In this document: piece by piece, positions 48,266 through 60,577 of the stretch
Layout: the number at the start of each line of letters is the position of its first letter
Numbering within the stretch: the first letter of the stretch is position 1
Assembly (NCBI GenBank): GCA_026008535.1
Contig: BRKX01000003.1
Span: 19,768,001 to 19,832,000, forward strand
Reading direction: 5' to 3'
DNA length: 64,000 bases
Source: Perilla frutescens
Taxonomy: Eukaryota; Streptophyta; Magnoliopsida; Lamiales; Lamiaceae
The notes under the pieces: generated by a model
Database searches by the model: none
What the model saw: only the letters and a program-made list of their open reading frames with translations
What the model was told of the DNA's origin: nothing
Made by a program: the position numbers and the translations under genes

Positions 48266-49914
48266 TTTCTTCAAGATTTCAAATTTTCAACTAGTGTATA
48301 GCCTCCAACATTTTTCATTTTCTTCAAAATCTTAAAAAGCCTAGGCACCATTCTTAACTTCAAATCTTGAAACATATTCAATCATTATTCTTGAATTTTT
48401 TTTGGGAAAACCATTTTTTTCTTAATTTTTGAACTTTCCCTCGAGAAGGTTGACAATTTTTTTTTTTTTTTTTTTTTCAGTGGAGACAGATTGAAAGTAA
48501 TTTTTTTTTTTGAGTAGGGAAGAATTCTATGCGCGGGTTCGGGTCTCGTGGAGATTTGGGAATAAAAACTTGGATATAGAACAGGGACGGGTATAAATTT
48601 TAATGTCTGGATCGGGTTCGAGGTAGGGGCGAGAGAATAGATACCCAACCAGAACCCGCCCCAATTTAACATAATTCATAATTATATATTAAATAAATAT
48701 ACATTTTAAAATTATAATTTAAGTTTAAGACTTTAATACTTGCTTTTTCAATCTTTAAAAATAAAAAATTTAAAACTATATATTTAATAAATATAAATTT
48801 TTATACTTATTTTTTTTAATTTTTAAAAATAAACAATATATAACGGGTGCCCGTCTCCCACCGGGTAATTCCCATCCCGTACCCACATCTATTTAAATGG
48901 AGATGGGGGCAGTATGAGGGTAAATTTAGAAGGCGGGTATGAGGGTGGGGGAACAATACCCGATCCTGCCCCGTCCAGTTTACATCCTTATTTTTGAGTG
49001 GGACAATATGTACACGGGTCTGTCACTCTTACAAAAGGAAGAAATACTAACCGAGTTAACAATAGTGATGACAAATTGAAATTATTGATGATGAATAGAA
49101 TTACAGAAATAAAAAAATAACAGAAAATAAGAAATATTTATTGGGCTTTTGTCTAACATATCAGCCCAAATAAAACATAAGATTAAGATTAAATAACATA
49201 AACTTGGGCCCAATCGATTGAATCTCATCTTCCTCCGCATTTTCGTCAGGTCTCAATATTCTTAAGTCGATGGAATTGTCATTTCTACTGGAAAAATTTC
49301 AAAACTTTTCCGTTCAAACCAAAGTAAATGTTCAATCCTTTTTAAGATCCAATTTGCCCATAAACTATTTCACGATGAGCACATGACACCCAAGCCCATT
49401 TTTATTTTGGGAAAATGATTGCTCTGTATTGGGTTGTTGACAAACCAAAGGCCTACAGAGCAGAGTTGCCACAAAAAAAGTAACTAAAAATTTCACCACC
49501 CAATTGTGAAATGACCAAACCACAAAAAAAAAAAAAAATCCCCAAGAAACCCAAGCCTATATCCCCCATGAGAAAACCCAACAAACGGAAAACTTAACGA
49601 TGACTTAACAACAATAGTAAGGGAACTGACGAGACGGGATAACTAGGCCGCATTTAAAGGTTCGAGGGGCTAATCGGGATAAAAATTAGTTCAATATCAC
49701 GACTCTAGTTTAGGAGATAAATTGGACATTTAACCATTTTTAGTATGTTCAACTAGGTGAAAGCGTTGCATGTCCATAAGCAGAGTTAGGAATATTTTTC
49801 AAGGGGCCAATATTGAGATTTTTTCGAATTGAACCATAACATAATCTATTTGAATGCTCGTTAATTATAGTTGATGTATATCATTATTTTATGTGATATT
49901 AATTATTACATATG
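48266..49914. other. Noncoding region between element 3 and Copia remnant
   Basis: No gene seen. It contains a T-homopolymer (48451-48477). A GC-richer stretch (48531-48985) has partly self-complementary ends (GGGACGGGTATAA-like left, ACCCGATCC-TGCCCCGTCC-like right) and may be a degraded hAT-like MITE. AT-rich DNA follows. I could not define element ends. Confidence 0.4.
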
Positions 49915-51149
49915 TTGAATTAACATGTAAGATAAATTCGATTTCTACAAATTGCGGAACATAGAAATCAATTGAATTCGAACTTACATCGCGTGTAGGG
50001 TTGATTACGAGATTAAAGGTCTACTCTCGTTGTTGAAGCAGTACACGATTGGCGCCAATCTCAGTATTCAACTTCTTGATCTTCTATTGTATTCTCGGAT
50101 CTTATCTAGATACAGAGTGAGTTGTATACTACTAAACAGTTGTGAATACTATGGAGATCAAGTGAGCACAAAGAGGGGTTGATTTATGTACCGTAATTTT
50201 CACCCCTCCCTTATATTTATAAGGGGATTAGCGAAATTTAGGTCTCCAAACCCTAATGAGTTTGGTTTTTTCACTCTTGTTCCATCCTCAGTCCACTAAG
50301 GTAATATTGAGCTACAATAAAAATCTAGAAGAATATTAAATTGAGCTGCTAATTTATTTAATTTTCAATATCCATAACTTAGGATAAAATTAAATAAATT
50401 AAGTATTATTTTTATTTCTTAAAGAAATAATACCGATCTACCAATTTAATATATATTTACGAATATGCTTCTCCTTTAGTTTAGTCATTCCCCTTGTTTA
50501 AGATATAATGTTAATTATTAATTATATAAGCTTTTGGCAGTTATAATTAATTAACATATTATTCATAGAGTAGTACCACACAAGCTTTATTATGTACGGA
50601 AATAAATTCTACATGCAGGGTTTCACATGAACTTTTTGCTTTCTCAAGGGGACATCATCAACCTAGCGATCAAGACACGATTGCCATATATAATGCATGA
50701 CCCATCATATATGTAAGCGTCATTGCCCAAAATATCGAGATTGTTGATCATATCTAAGAATCTTATCCATTGATAAATCAAAATAGTCGCCATAACATAT
50801 ATATGTCCGCCAATGATATATGGATTAAGAACACGAACTATGTGGATCTTTATTCTATTATTTAAGGTTAGAATACAGAATAGTATCCTATCGTGATCTT
50901 CCTTAATACACACCCCGATGTACTAGAATAATTTGCTAGTCAAGATAAACTAACAATCAGATTATTCTATGGTGTATTTATGGTAGGTTCAGATCATTTA
51001 AGTTGTGAGCCTTTTAATATAAGGCAAGGAACCCGATGATATGATCTATACCGTGTGTTCACCCACACTATATCATCTATAATGTAAGTATATGGAACAG
51101 ACAGATAAATATAATAATAATTAAATACACACAATAACTGTAATAAATA
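49915..51149 (-). other. Probable 3' noncoding part and LTR of the Copia remnant
   Basis: Minus-strand sequence downstream of the Copia gag-protease remnant. On the plus strand it begins TGTTGAATTAACATG (49915), which on the minus strand gives a TTCAACA end typical of Copia LTRs. No matching second LTR could be found at 52200-53316, so the limits are uncertain. Confidence 0.35.
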
Positions 51150-52199
51150 TTCAAACTATATCATCAAAACATTGTTAAATGTATACAAAGACAAATCTTC
51201 TAGTATACAAACATGATCAGTAGCAATAGCCGACACTTTCGTAGCATTACCCATGTAGATAATAATCTCGGATTCACTCAACTGGCTTTTTACCACAAAT
51301 CCGTGCAAAGACATGTAAACATGATCAATAGTTCCAGTATCTACTATCCAAGACCGGGTAGAACAAGTAGCTAACCATGTTTTTGCAATGAGAGAGTGAG
51401 ACGTACCCAACTTTTTCTTGTTGGGATACACAGGCTTTCAATGTCCTTGCTGACCGCACTTGAAGCACTTTGTCTTGGATTTGAAGTCCTCTGAAGGAAT
51501 CTTTGCCTTAGCTTTCTTAGCCTTAGGTGCCACATTTGCAGCCTTCTGAGGTGAATGTGTCTTCTTCTTGGTCCCCGAAGAAGATGCACTGTTTTCTGTT
51601 ATGTGCACCTCTGAGTTCCCTTTCTAAAGTAACTCAGCCGCCTAAAGATCCACGAGCAGTTCTGATAAAGTGACATCTTCCTTATCATGTGAAGTTTAGC
51701 CTGAACTGCTCAAACTTCGGTGACAGAGTGTGAAGCACAATGTCAATTTGGGACTCGACATCCAGCTCTCCACCTAGGATTTCGATCTCCTATAGATAGC
51801 CCATCATCTAGAAAACGTGATCCCTTACCGGTGTGGAATCAGACATTCTTGTGTTCATCAATTTTTTTATCGCTAAGTGTCTAGCTAAAAAATTCTAGTA
51901 TCCGAAGAGCTTCTTGATATTGAACGTTATGTCACAAGCAATTTTCATAGACTGATGTTGATGTTGCAACATATTTTACATAGTAGCCAAAATGTAATAG
52001 TGCGCTATCTCATCAGCCTTAACCCACTTATCATACACCACTCCCTGCACTTCACTAGAATTCTCATCTAGTTTTTGAGGACATTCATCCTCAAGTATAA
52101 ATTTTTATGACCCTCAGCAGTTAGGACTAGGTTTAGGTTTTGAATCCAATTATTGTAGTTTTCATCGATTAATTTGTTTGCTTTGAGAATTGATGACAT
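51150..52199 (-). pseudogene. gag: Ty1/Copia gag and start of protease (decayed)
   Basis: The minus strand starts at ATG 52199 with MSSILKANKLIDENYNNWIQ, the usual opening of Copia gag. Gag-like pieces continue in shifting frames, including a WVKADEIA-like region near 52020 and a HHQHQ-type region near 51960. The zinc knuckle near 51450 reads C-F-K-C-G-Q-Q-G-H followed by a stop, so its last Cys is lost. The protease follows with SWIVDTGTIDHV (about 51345) and a short C-terminal part, and coding then ends near 51150. Integrase, reverse transcriptase and RNase H are absent, so this is an internal-deletion derivative or fragment. Confidence 0.75.
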
Positions 52200-53316
52200 G
52201 TTGGAGAGTGCTATGATGATATAGAATAACTGAAAAATGAATATGCAGTATAGTCACAATTTTTAGGATAAAAGACACATAATTGAAAACCTCATAAAAA
52301 ATTATATGCATATCCACCGACATTTTAAAAAAATTTCTTATAAGCCACAATAGTGTGGACGTTTATAAAATTCATTTTTAAACAAATTATTAGCCTTTAA
52401 TTTATCTCCAGTAAAATTTCCTTATGACAAGTAAATTAATAGTCAGAAACCATTCCGGTCATGTAATCATCTAATTAATAAGCCATGATAGTTTGGATGT
52501 TTATTAATAAATTACACCTAAGAGTGAACACTATCATCTTCACCCCAAGGGCACTGGTTCGAATTTCACTGCTCCAGATGGAGGAGTCAGTTTGTTCTAA
52601 TAGTGTCCTACAATTATCTTATCTTCTTAAGAGGTTTAATTTCTAAAGAATCCGTGATATATATGACACATCCAATATGGAGAAAGACTAATGTCAACGG
52701 ACATGCCCATTACTTCTCAATTAAACTAAATTAATGGAGGTCATTTGAGAATTCTACATACTTTATGACGCGCGGTCGTTTCGCGCTCAAAATAAATTTA
52801 TAACTCCTATGCCCACAACAAGCGTAGCTAGCTCGTGAGTACGGGTCTATGCCACAGAGAGTTGTTGTGATTCCACCTTCGAGTAACCAATCAAAAAAGG
52901 GGTTGGTTTGTTGTCACTTTACTGGAAACTAAATCTGCAAAATAACACTTAAAGGAAATATCAAATAAAAAAGATTCTGGTATTTGAACTAGAATTTGGT
53001 TTAAATATTAACTACTCGATCATGGGCACACTGATTTTCACATATGATAAATCATCCAGTTATGGAGACCGGATTCCTCTCTGCATCTCCTTATTCATCC
53101 TTATATTATAGACTTAAAAGTGATTCCTCGTCAATTAAATCCCTGATCTATCACCCACCCCCGATTCCCCAAAGAGATGTAAGTGAATAGACAGCAGTGT
53201 GCCATAGACGAACCCAAGTTTATCGTGTTTACCGATTCCTCGTGTGTCCACAACAACCCATTGATTCCCTTATTACTATATGAACCAACACACAGTCACG
53301 ATTTGCCAAGTCAATT
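52200..53316. other. Noncoding region left of the Tekay-type element
   Basis: No gene recognised. Repetitive-looking sequence with CCGATTCCCCAAAG and GGATTCCTC motifs (53065-53260) may be a remnant of an LTR from another Ty3/Gypsy element, but no partner repeat is present. GGTTCGAAT at 52557-52565 resembles a Pol III B box without a supporting A box. Confidence 0.35.
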
Positions 53317-54998
53317 TGTAATATCCCAAACTTTTTAGTATTTAAAATAATAGTTTATGATTATCTTAAGGGTAACCTAGGAAAGAAAATGGACCCTTAT
53401 TTTTTTTTAAAAGATAAAGTGTGCCGTTAATAGAGTTAGAGATACCTCTAGACCTTCTTATAATTTTTATTCAGAACCTAGATACCTGTTCGAAGATAAT
53501 CATATCAGGATCTAATGATAATCCTATATTTGAATCCTACCCAAATAAATCATAATTTATTTGAAATAAATATTATTATTATAAATAGTAATATTATAAT
53601 TTGTTTGCAAACTAATTAGATTTATACAAGTGTATTCGGAGAGTGGTCGTAGGTGAATTTGTAATATCGAATTTTAATTTACTTGATAACACACGATAGA
53701 ATTAGTTGGACGTGATAAAATCTAAAATTTTGTTCCTAGCACTAGAAATATTTGAGTTTTAAAAAGTTTACTTTCATGTTTTAAAATGTTTTTGGGATTT
53801 TGTTCATTTAGGTAAGACTTAAATTCTATTTATTCATTTATTTTAATTTGGAAGAGTCTTTGTATTCGAAAAAAAAAATTAAAAAAAAAATTAAAAAAAT
53901 AAATTAATTAAAAGATTACTATGATAACAATGATATTTTCCTCCCTCCCCATTAATTAAACACGTAGCAGAAATCCCCCATTTCAACCAAGTGATCAAAA
54001 ACACATGTCCTTCATTCTATTAAACCCCATGAATATGCCTCCATTTTAACATAGGAATAGATACTTTAACCAACCACTGCTCCAAACTCTTCTATCAAAA
54101 ATCGAGAGTCAGATCAAATCCACAAACTAAATTAGGAATCAACTGCTTAGTTCTTTAGATTATAGAGCTACAGAAACTCACTCACTTGGTAAGCCTATTT
54201 CTAGTGCAAATTTCTGTATTTGCTGTATAAAATCATATATCTGTAATCTCAGCATATTTCCAGATTTGAATTTACTAAAAATCATGAATTCATATCGCTG
54301 TAATCCATCAACTCATACTACATAATACATCAATTCAACACCAAAAATAAGAATCTCACCCTCAATTAAATTCCCTGAGACCATTTTCAAAATATCAGAT
54401 TCCAATCAAAATCCTTCATACTCAAATATGTGAATTCCATACTATAGGTATTTCAGAAATTAGAGCTATATATTGTAGAATTAAAAAAAAAATAGAATTA
54501 GAGAGAGAGAAGCTGCTGGGTTGAGTCGAAGCAGGGGAGGGCGTCGTCGTCTAGGCTTGGTCTCGGCAACGCTAGTCTGAGTCATGTTGGAGGTCTGCAT
54601 TTCACCGGTTAGTCATCGGTGTCGTACCGAGCTCCGGAGGAAGTCGAGTCGCCGAGAGCTTGCGTCGTGTTGTCGTGGTGGTTGAATTTGCGTCGAGCTA
54701 TTTCATGATGGAAGTTGTCGGCCTAGGATGCAGCAGGTGCGGCTGCAGGCCCAGGTCGAGGTCTTCGCGTTGTCGGCGGGTGGCGATGAGCTTGCCGGCG
54801 TCGGAAAAAAAAAAGAAAAAGGGGGAAGAAGAAGAATTAGGGATTTTGGGGGATGAAATTTGGGGATTTTCGATTTGTATTCTATTCTTCCTATCATGAT
54901 TTTGCAAGGAAGATGAAAATAAATTGGGATTTAGGGATTTAGGCAAGATTTAACTTTGATGATTTTTATGATATTCCTCCATCTCCAGTCGGCCAAGA

Positions 54999-55035
<37 letters not shown>

Positions 55036-55822
55036 TGATGAGAGAGAGAAGAAAAGAAGTTGAATTAGGAATTGGGTTTTATTTTCAATAAGCTGTCGTG
55101 ATTTCCTTTGGAAGAAAGATAGGATTTAATTACAATTAAATAAACAATTAAGTAAATTGCATTAAGGTCCATCCTCATTAATTTATAAAAATTAGAAAAA
55201 GCCCATAGAAGATATAAAAATTTCATAATCACTTATAATTATTTAAAAAAAATACATTTGGATCCTATAAATTTTTCAGAAATTAATACCTAGCCTAAAA
55301 CTTTATAAATTGATTAAATTAGCCCATAAATTTCCTAATTTTCAGATTTATTAAAATTAAAATTAGCCCAAATTATTTAAAAATCAATTTAGCCATAAAA
55401 TTATATCTGAATTTTCTATTTAACCCAGAATTCATAAATTAATTATTTAGGCTTATAAATCTTTAATTTCATATTTATTAAAATTATAATTGACCTGAAT
55501 GAATTATTTGAAAATTTTGATATTAGGTGCGGCTCAATTACCCTTGTCCACTTTGTGATTCCCTGCTCAATTATACGTGATCATATTATCAGGTGGACTA
55601 TGTTTTTCTCAAATTATGTTCAGCTAATAAGCTCAACTGTTTATCAACTGTAAAGCATGAATATCTGTATCAAAATGATTTAGCTCACTTTTCGCGTTCG
55701 CCAGTATCCTACGAAAACATTGAGTGCTTAACTTATTTTTATGATTATTTTTATGCCACAACCCCTTCCCCCAGTAGCGCATCGGTCCCTTGTTACTATT
55801 CTTCCGGGATTGGGGCGTTACA
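53317..55822 (+). repeat. Tekay-type 5' LTR (2.5 kb)
   Basis: It starts TGTAATATCCCAAACTTTTT and ends GGGCGTTACA two to three bases before the primer site. It contains a GC-rich block (54530-54880) followed by a GA-repeat (54998-55047), which is longer here than in the 3' LTR (63867-63895). ORF-like stretches inside the GC-rich block are repeated in both LTRs but are not convincing genes. Confidence 0.92.
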
Positions 55823-55825
55823 GAT

Positions 55826-55836
55826 TGGTATCAGAG
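55826..55836 (+). other. Primer binding site, initiator tRNA-Met type
   Basis: TGGTATCAGAG matches the complement of the 3' end of plant initiator tRNA-Met, the primer used by most chromoviruses. It lies directly after the LTR. Confidence 0.9.
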
Positions 55837-56014
55837 TGGGTTTACTACTCTGTAGACCTGCAACATTACTCTTTGAGTCTAGAATTAAGTCTAGTCTCTT
55901 AAACTATTTATTCAGTAGCCCTCAGCACGTCATCTACGCCGCTCTCAACATAAAGGTATGCAAGTTTTTATAAAATTAAGGTATATGAGATCGCAGTTAC
56001 ATACACGATATATT

Positions 56015-56402
56015 TTTCTAGGTTTCATGATTATATGTCATGATTCATTTATCAAAGCTATATCCAGGTTTCACGATAAGAAATCGTGATTCTTTCTATT
56101 CAGGTTTAATGATAAGAGGTCACGATTAAGATATTTTCAGGTTTCACGATTAGATGTCGTGATTCGTTTATTGAAAACTATTTTTAGGTTTCATGATTAG
56201 TAATCATGATTCATTTATTGAAAATCTTTTACAGGTTTCATGATTATATATATCGTGATTCAATTATTTAAAAATATTTTTCAAGTTTTGTGATAAGATA
56301 TCATGAATCGACTATTTATAATATTTCATGTTTCAAGATTATATTTTGTGATTCATTTGAATAAAAGTTATTAAGGTTTCATGACAAGAGTTCGTGATTC
56401 GT
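56015..56402 (+). repeat. Tandem hairpin repeats in the Tekay leader
   Basis: About eight units of ~50 bp, each with a short palindrome such as TTTCATGATTATATGTCATG or CACGATTAGATGTCGTG followed by ATTCATTTATTGAAAA. Compensating changes keep the arms paired (CATGA/TCATG in some units, CACGA/TCGTG in others). Confidence 0.75.
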
Positions 56403-56627
56403 CTAAAGTTACTCGAAGATGTTAAGACATCTAGATTTTGATTTTAGCCAAAAGATAATAATAATTAAAAGAGATTAGAATTACTTTAAGTGATGAGAAT
56501 AAGTTGTGAATGACTTTTAGATTGAACATAGCAAAGCATTTAGACTATAGTAGGTTGAAACTATCATTAACCATTAAGTTATTTTGTTGCTCTTGAAAAC
56601 TTAGACTAATTTAGTGGAATTCTTCAG

Positions 56628-57274
56628 ATGGCCAGAGTGATTGAGACAACACGAAAGCGCACTTGAAATTTCTATACTTTTGAGGAGCACATTAAGAGAT
56701 TTCCTACATATGTCAGAGATCGATCCGATACTGTCCCCGAGTACATTAGGCATTTTGTGTCACTTTGGCGACGTGCCAGTGGAGCCGAGGGAGGAGTTTT
56801 AGACTTCGAGGCCTCTTTTAGGTTGGCTTATGGTTTACCACCTTGCTGGAGGCGGAGAGCACTACAGGTGTTGGGTGATACAGTCGATCGTGACCCTGAT
56901 ACCATGGCCGAGATCGGAGACTTTCCTAGATACTGTAGTATGATTCTAAGGATCTGGGCACTTTATAGAGGATGTCCTCCAGTAGACGTAGCAGCACCCT
57001 CGCGTAGCCCCGTCCACCAGATTCTGTCGTGCAGCAGGGTATGGAGGTAGATGCTAGTATACATGTCCCCAGTTTCATTCCTCATGTAGGTACTCATGAT
57101 GTCGAGGCTGGACCATCAGGCACGCAGGCTGATCAGACTGATGGGTCAGTACCACCTAGAGCTCAGGATGATCGGGACGGGAGGTGCGACATGATGGAGG
57201 ATGATACAGATGATGAGAACACGGATGAGGAAGATCCTGTTGAGGATGAGATAGTGGATTTGACTGGAGATTAG
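56628..57274 (+). pseudogene. Extra ORF upstream of gag in the Tekay-type element
   Basis: ATG 56628 begins MARVIETTRKRT, followed by a TGA at 56664. The frame then stays open to 57048 with FEEHIKRFPTYVRDRSDTVP, WRRASG, LAYGLPPCWRRRALQVLG and MILRIWALYRG. A frameshift near 57000-57030 leads into an acidic C-terminus (EDDTDDENTDEEDPVEDE, ending VDLTGD at 57274). It is sense-oriented, about 215 codons, and more codon-like than its surroundings. The helical N-terminal part faintly recalls a gag capsid segment. I do not recognise a domain. An extra ORF at this place is not a standard feature of Tekay-type elements. Confidence 0.55.
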
Positions 57275-57690
57275 TAGATGGTTAGATGATGATAGCACTT
57301 GGCTAGGTTAGCGAGGCATCTCTTTTTGATTATATCGTGGGTCTGGTAGCTTTTTTGTTTAGACCGACCCGATATCTTTTTGTATGGGTAGTAGTTTGTA
57401 TTGTATAGTTTGGTATATATATGTATTGTATATATGATGTATGATGTATGATGTATGTACATAAACAGTGATCATTGTATATATGTAAAAGTCCTCTTTT
57501 GGAGGCACTTTTCCTTTATCGTTCATGTATGGCTATTACTGTTTATGGCCTTGATTTATGTGTGTATAAAAGCCATTCTTATGAGGCAACCAATGTTTAT
57601 TTTATTTTATTCTATATTATTTCTTATTATTACAATTTCAAAAAAAAATTAATAATACATATTAACTTATGATTTCAATTTATATTTAGG

Positions 57691-58770
57691 ATGCCACCAC
57701 GTAGGAGATTGCCAATCTCATAAATCCAAGAAGAAATACCAGAGGTAGATATACCTATTCACCTGTCACGAATTGAAAATGACTTTTGAAAACATAATCC
57801 ACCTATGTTTAATGGAACGGGTGATCTAATGGATGCTGAGAAGTGGATTCATGCTTTGGAACAAATCTTTAATTTCATGGTTTGCACCGATGAAGAAAGA
57901 TTATCTTGTGCTCAATTTCAGCTGACAGATGATGCAGACTATTGGTGGGAGTCTGTACGTAGAACAATGATGGAAGAACAATGGCAACAATTTTCTTGGG
58001 ATGATTTTAAGGCTGAGATATATCAAAAATATATTCCAGACTGCTTTAGAGAGAAGAAGGAGTTAGAATTTTAGAATCTTCGGCAAGGAAAATCTACTGT
58101 TACAGAGTATGATAGAAATTTCAACGAACTGTCAAGGTATGCCCCACATCTCGTGGACACTGATAAGAAGAAAGCAAACAAGTTTCGAAAGGGCTTGAGA
58201 CCAGAAATTGGAATGACCCTAGCAGGTCAGGATGAGATGATGTATGCACAAACTTTGAGTAGGGCTCTGAACATAGAATCCATAATGCCAGCAGATCGAG
58301 TACCACAACAGTCACTACAACAAACTCAAGACCTAAAAGGAAAAAGGAAATGAGAGGATAACAATAAAGTAAATTTCCAAGGAAGAAGACAGCCATGGCA
58401 GGGAAATAATCAAAATAACCAGTTCAATCAGCAGAGAAACAATTGGCCTTGCCCAAGATGCCATAGGTACCACCCAGGCAGATGTATGGTGGGAAATGAT
58501 GGATGCTTTATCTATGGAAAATCGGGACATATGGCTAGGGACTGTCGCAATAATGTTAGAAACAATGGACCTCCTCAACGACCAAATCAGGGAAACAACC
58601 CTAGGCTGAATCAAAGAAACAACTTTAGGCCACAACAAGGGGGAAATCCCAGGCCTAATCAAGGTATCAACCCTAAGCCAAACCAAGGAAGAAATTTTGC
58701 ACCAAACCAGGGACAGCGCTGCCAGCAACAAGCTAGAGTTTATGCATTGAACCAGCAGCAAGCTGCACAA
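57691..58770 (+). pseudogene. gag: Tekay-type gag (broken)
   Basis: ATG 57691 opens MPPRRRLPIS and is followed by stops at 57721, 57787, 58072 and 58351 in one frame. The capsid region is clear: PPMFNGTGDLMDAEKWIHAL, then DYWWESVRRTM and FSWDDFKAEIYQKYIP. The nucleocapsid has a CPRCHRYHPGRC segment and a zinc knuckle C-F-I-Y-G-K-S-G-H-M-A-R-D-C near 58499, in which the second Cys of the CCHC box is Tyr. A Gln/Asn/Pro-rich repeat follows and leads into protease in the same frame. Confidence 0.88.
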
Positions 58771-60577
58771 AATCCAGAAAACCTAGCAGGTATGATTAAC
58801 TTGCTTGATATACCTATAATAGCATTGTTCGATACAGGGGCAACACACTCTTTCATTTCACAAGAAACATATGAACGATTGAACTTAAGGCAAGATGAAG
58901 CTGTTAATGCCTTAGAAGTTAGCATTCCCTCAGGAAAAACTATGATAGCAGATAAGATGTGCTTGAAAATAGAGCTTGATATAAGTGACAAGAAATTCAA
59001 AATAGACTTACATGTTATCACAATGAAGGATTTTGACCTAATCTTGGGAATGGATTGGTTAACCGCGGTGTATGCAACAATATGCTGCCATGAGAGGGAA
59101 GTTATTTTTAAGAAACCAGAAGAACAAGAAGTTAAATTTTTCGGAGTAAGGGTAGGTACAAAGGTACTAATCATTTCAGCACTCAAGAGCGCAAAGATGT
59201 TGAAAGGAGGAACTTGTCAGATGTTTTTGGTAAACCTAACAGGAAAGGAAAATGATAACATAACGATAAATCAAGTCCCTATTGTTCAAGAATTTGAAGA
59301 TGTATTTCCACAAGATCTACCAGGAGTACCACCTAATAGGCAAGTTGAATTCACAATTGACTTGGAGCCGGGAGCAGCCCCAACTTCCAAAGCACCATAT
59401 AGAATGGTTCCCAAAGAATTGCAAGTTACAAGAACTACTGGACTTAGGTTTCATACAACCTAGTGTTTCACCTTGGGGAACACCTATATTGTTTGTTAAG
59501 AAGAAGGATGGGACGTTGCGGATGTGTATTGATTAGAGAGAACTAAATAAGTTAACTATAAAGAATAGATACCCTCTTCTAAGGATAGATAACTTATTCG
59601 ACCAGCTCAAGGGGGCACGCGTGTTCTCGAAAATTGATCTACGATCTGGATACCACCAACTTAAGGTTCGAAAGGAGGATATTCCAAAAACTGCATTTCG
59701 AACATGCTATGGACACTATGAATTCATAGTAATGCCATTTGGGTTAACAAATGCACCAGGAGTCTTTATGGATTTGATGAACCGAATATTTCGTCCATAT
59801 CTGGATAATTTTGTCCTTGTGTTTATAGATGATATTCTTATATATTCTAACACTGAAAATGAACACCGAGAGCATCTACGAATAGTGTTGGAAACACTAC
59901 GAAAAGAAAAGTTATATGCCAAATTCAGTAAGTGTGAATTCTGGCTTGAAGAAGTAATGTTTCTTGGTCATATTATGTCAATACAAGGGATTAAGGTAGA
60001 TCCTGCCAAGATTGAAGTGGTAAACAACTGGAAATCACCTACCAGTGCACATAAGATAAGGAGTTTCTTAGGATTGGCTGGCTACTATAGGAGATTTATT
60101 GAAGGATTCTCTAAAATAGCAAGACCAATGACCCAAATGTTGAAAAAGAAGATCAAATTCACTTGGTCTAAAGAATGTGAGAAGAGTTTTCAGACACTCA
60201 AAGAAAAGTTAACCACTGCATCGGTACTAGCCATACCGGAAGGAAATGAGGGATTTGTTATCTTCACTGATGCATCCTTACAAGGTTTGGGTTATGTTCT
60301 CATGCAAAATGGGAAAGTCATTGCTTATGCATCTCGTCAACTAAGACCACACGAGTTGAATTACCCTACACATGACCTTGAGCTAGCAGCAGTAGTGCAT
60401 GCTTTAAAAATTTGGAGGCACTATCTGTATGGTGTAAAGAGTGAAATTTACATAGATCACAAGAGTCTTAAGTATTTCTTTGAGCAAAAGGACTTGAACA
60501 TGAGACAAAGAAGATGGTTAGAGTTGGTGAAGGATTATGATTGTACGATTCAATACCACCCGGAAAGGCCAACGTAG
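58771..60577 (+). pseudogene. pol: Tekay-type pol: protease, reverse transcriptase, RNase H
   Basis: The protease carries the intact active site ALFDTGATHSFI (about 58825) and DLILGMDWL (about 59035). A frameshift near 59420 separates it from reverse transcriptase, and a TAG at 59534 interrupts the MCID-RELNKL region. RT then runs open with FSKIDLRSGYHQL, YEFIVMPFGLTNAP and the catalytic box VFIDDILIYS with both Asp present. RNase H shows FTDASLQGLG (Asp), THDLELAAVVHAL (Glu) and IDHKSLKYF (Asp). Coding shifts frame again near 60565. The catalytic residues are intact, so the inactivation is recent. Confidence 0.9.

Noticed and set aside
48531..48985. Possible hAT-like MITE with GGGACGGGTA / CCCCGTCC ends
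   Set aside because: Ends are only roughly complementary and no 8-bp duplication was found, so it is described only as noncoding.
52540..52600. tRNA- or SINE-like GGTTCGAAT box
   Set aside because: No A box at the right distance, no cloverleaf that I can draw and no poly-T stop; a chance match is more likely.
54660..54899. 79-codon ORF in the GC-rich LTR block, repeated at 63531
   Set aside because: It is repeated only because it lies in both LTRs, the frame is altered between them, and the composition is Arg/Ser-rich low complexity.
57455..57672. Overlapping 65-codon ORFs between the extra ORF and gag
   Set aside because: AT-rich, in two overlapping frames and without any motif; typical chance ORFs.
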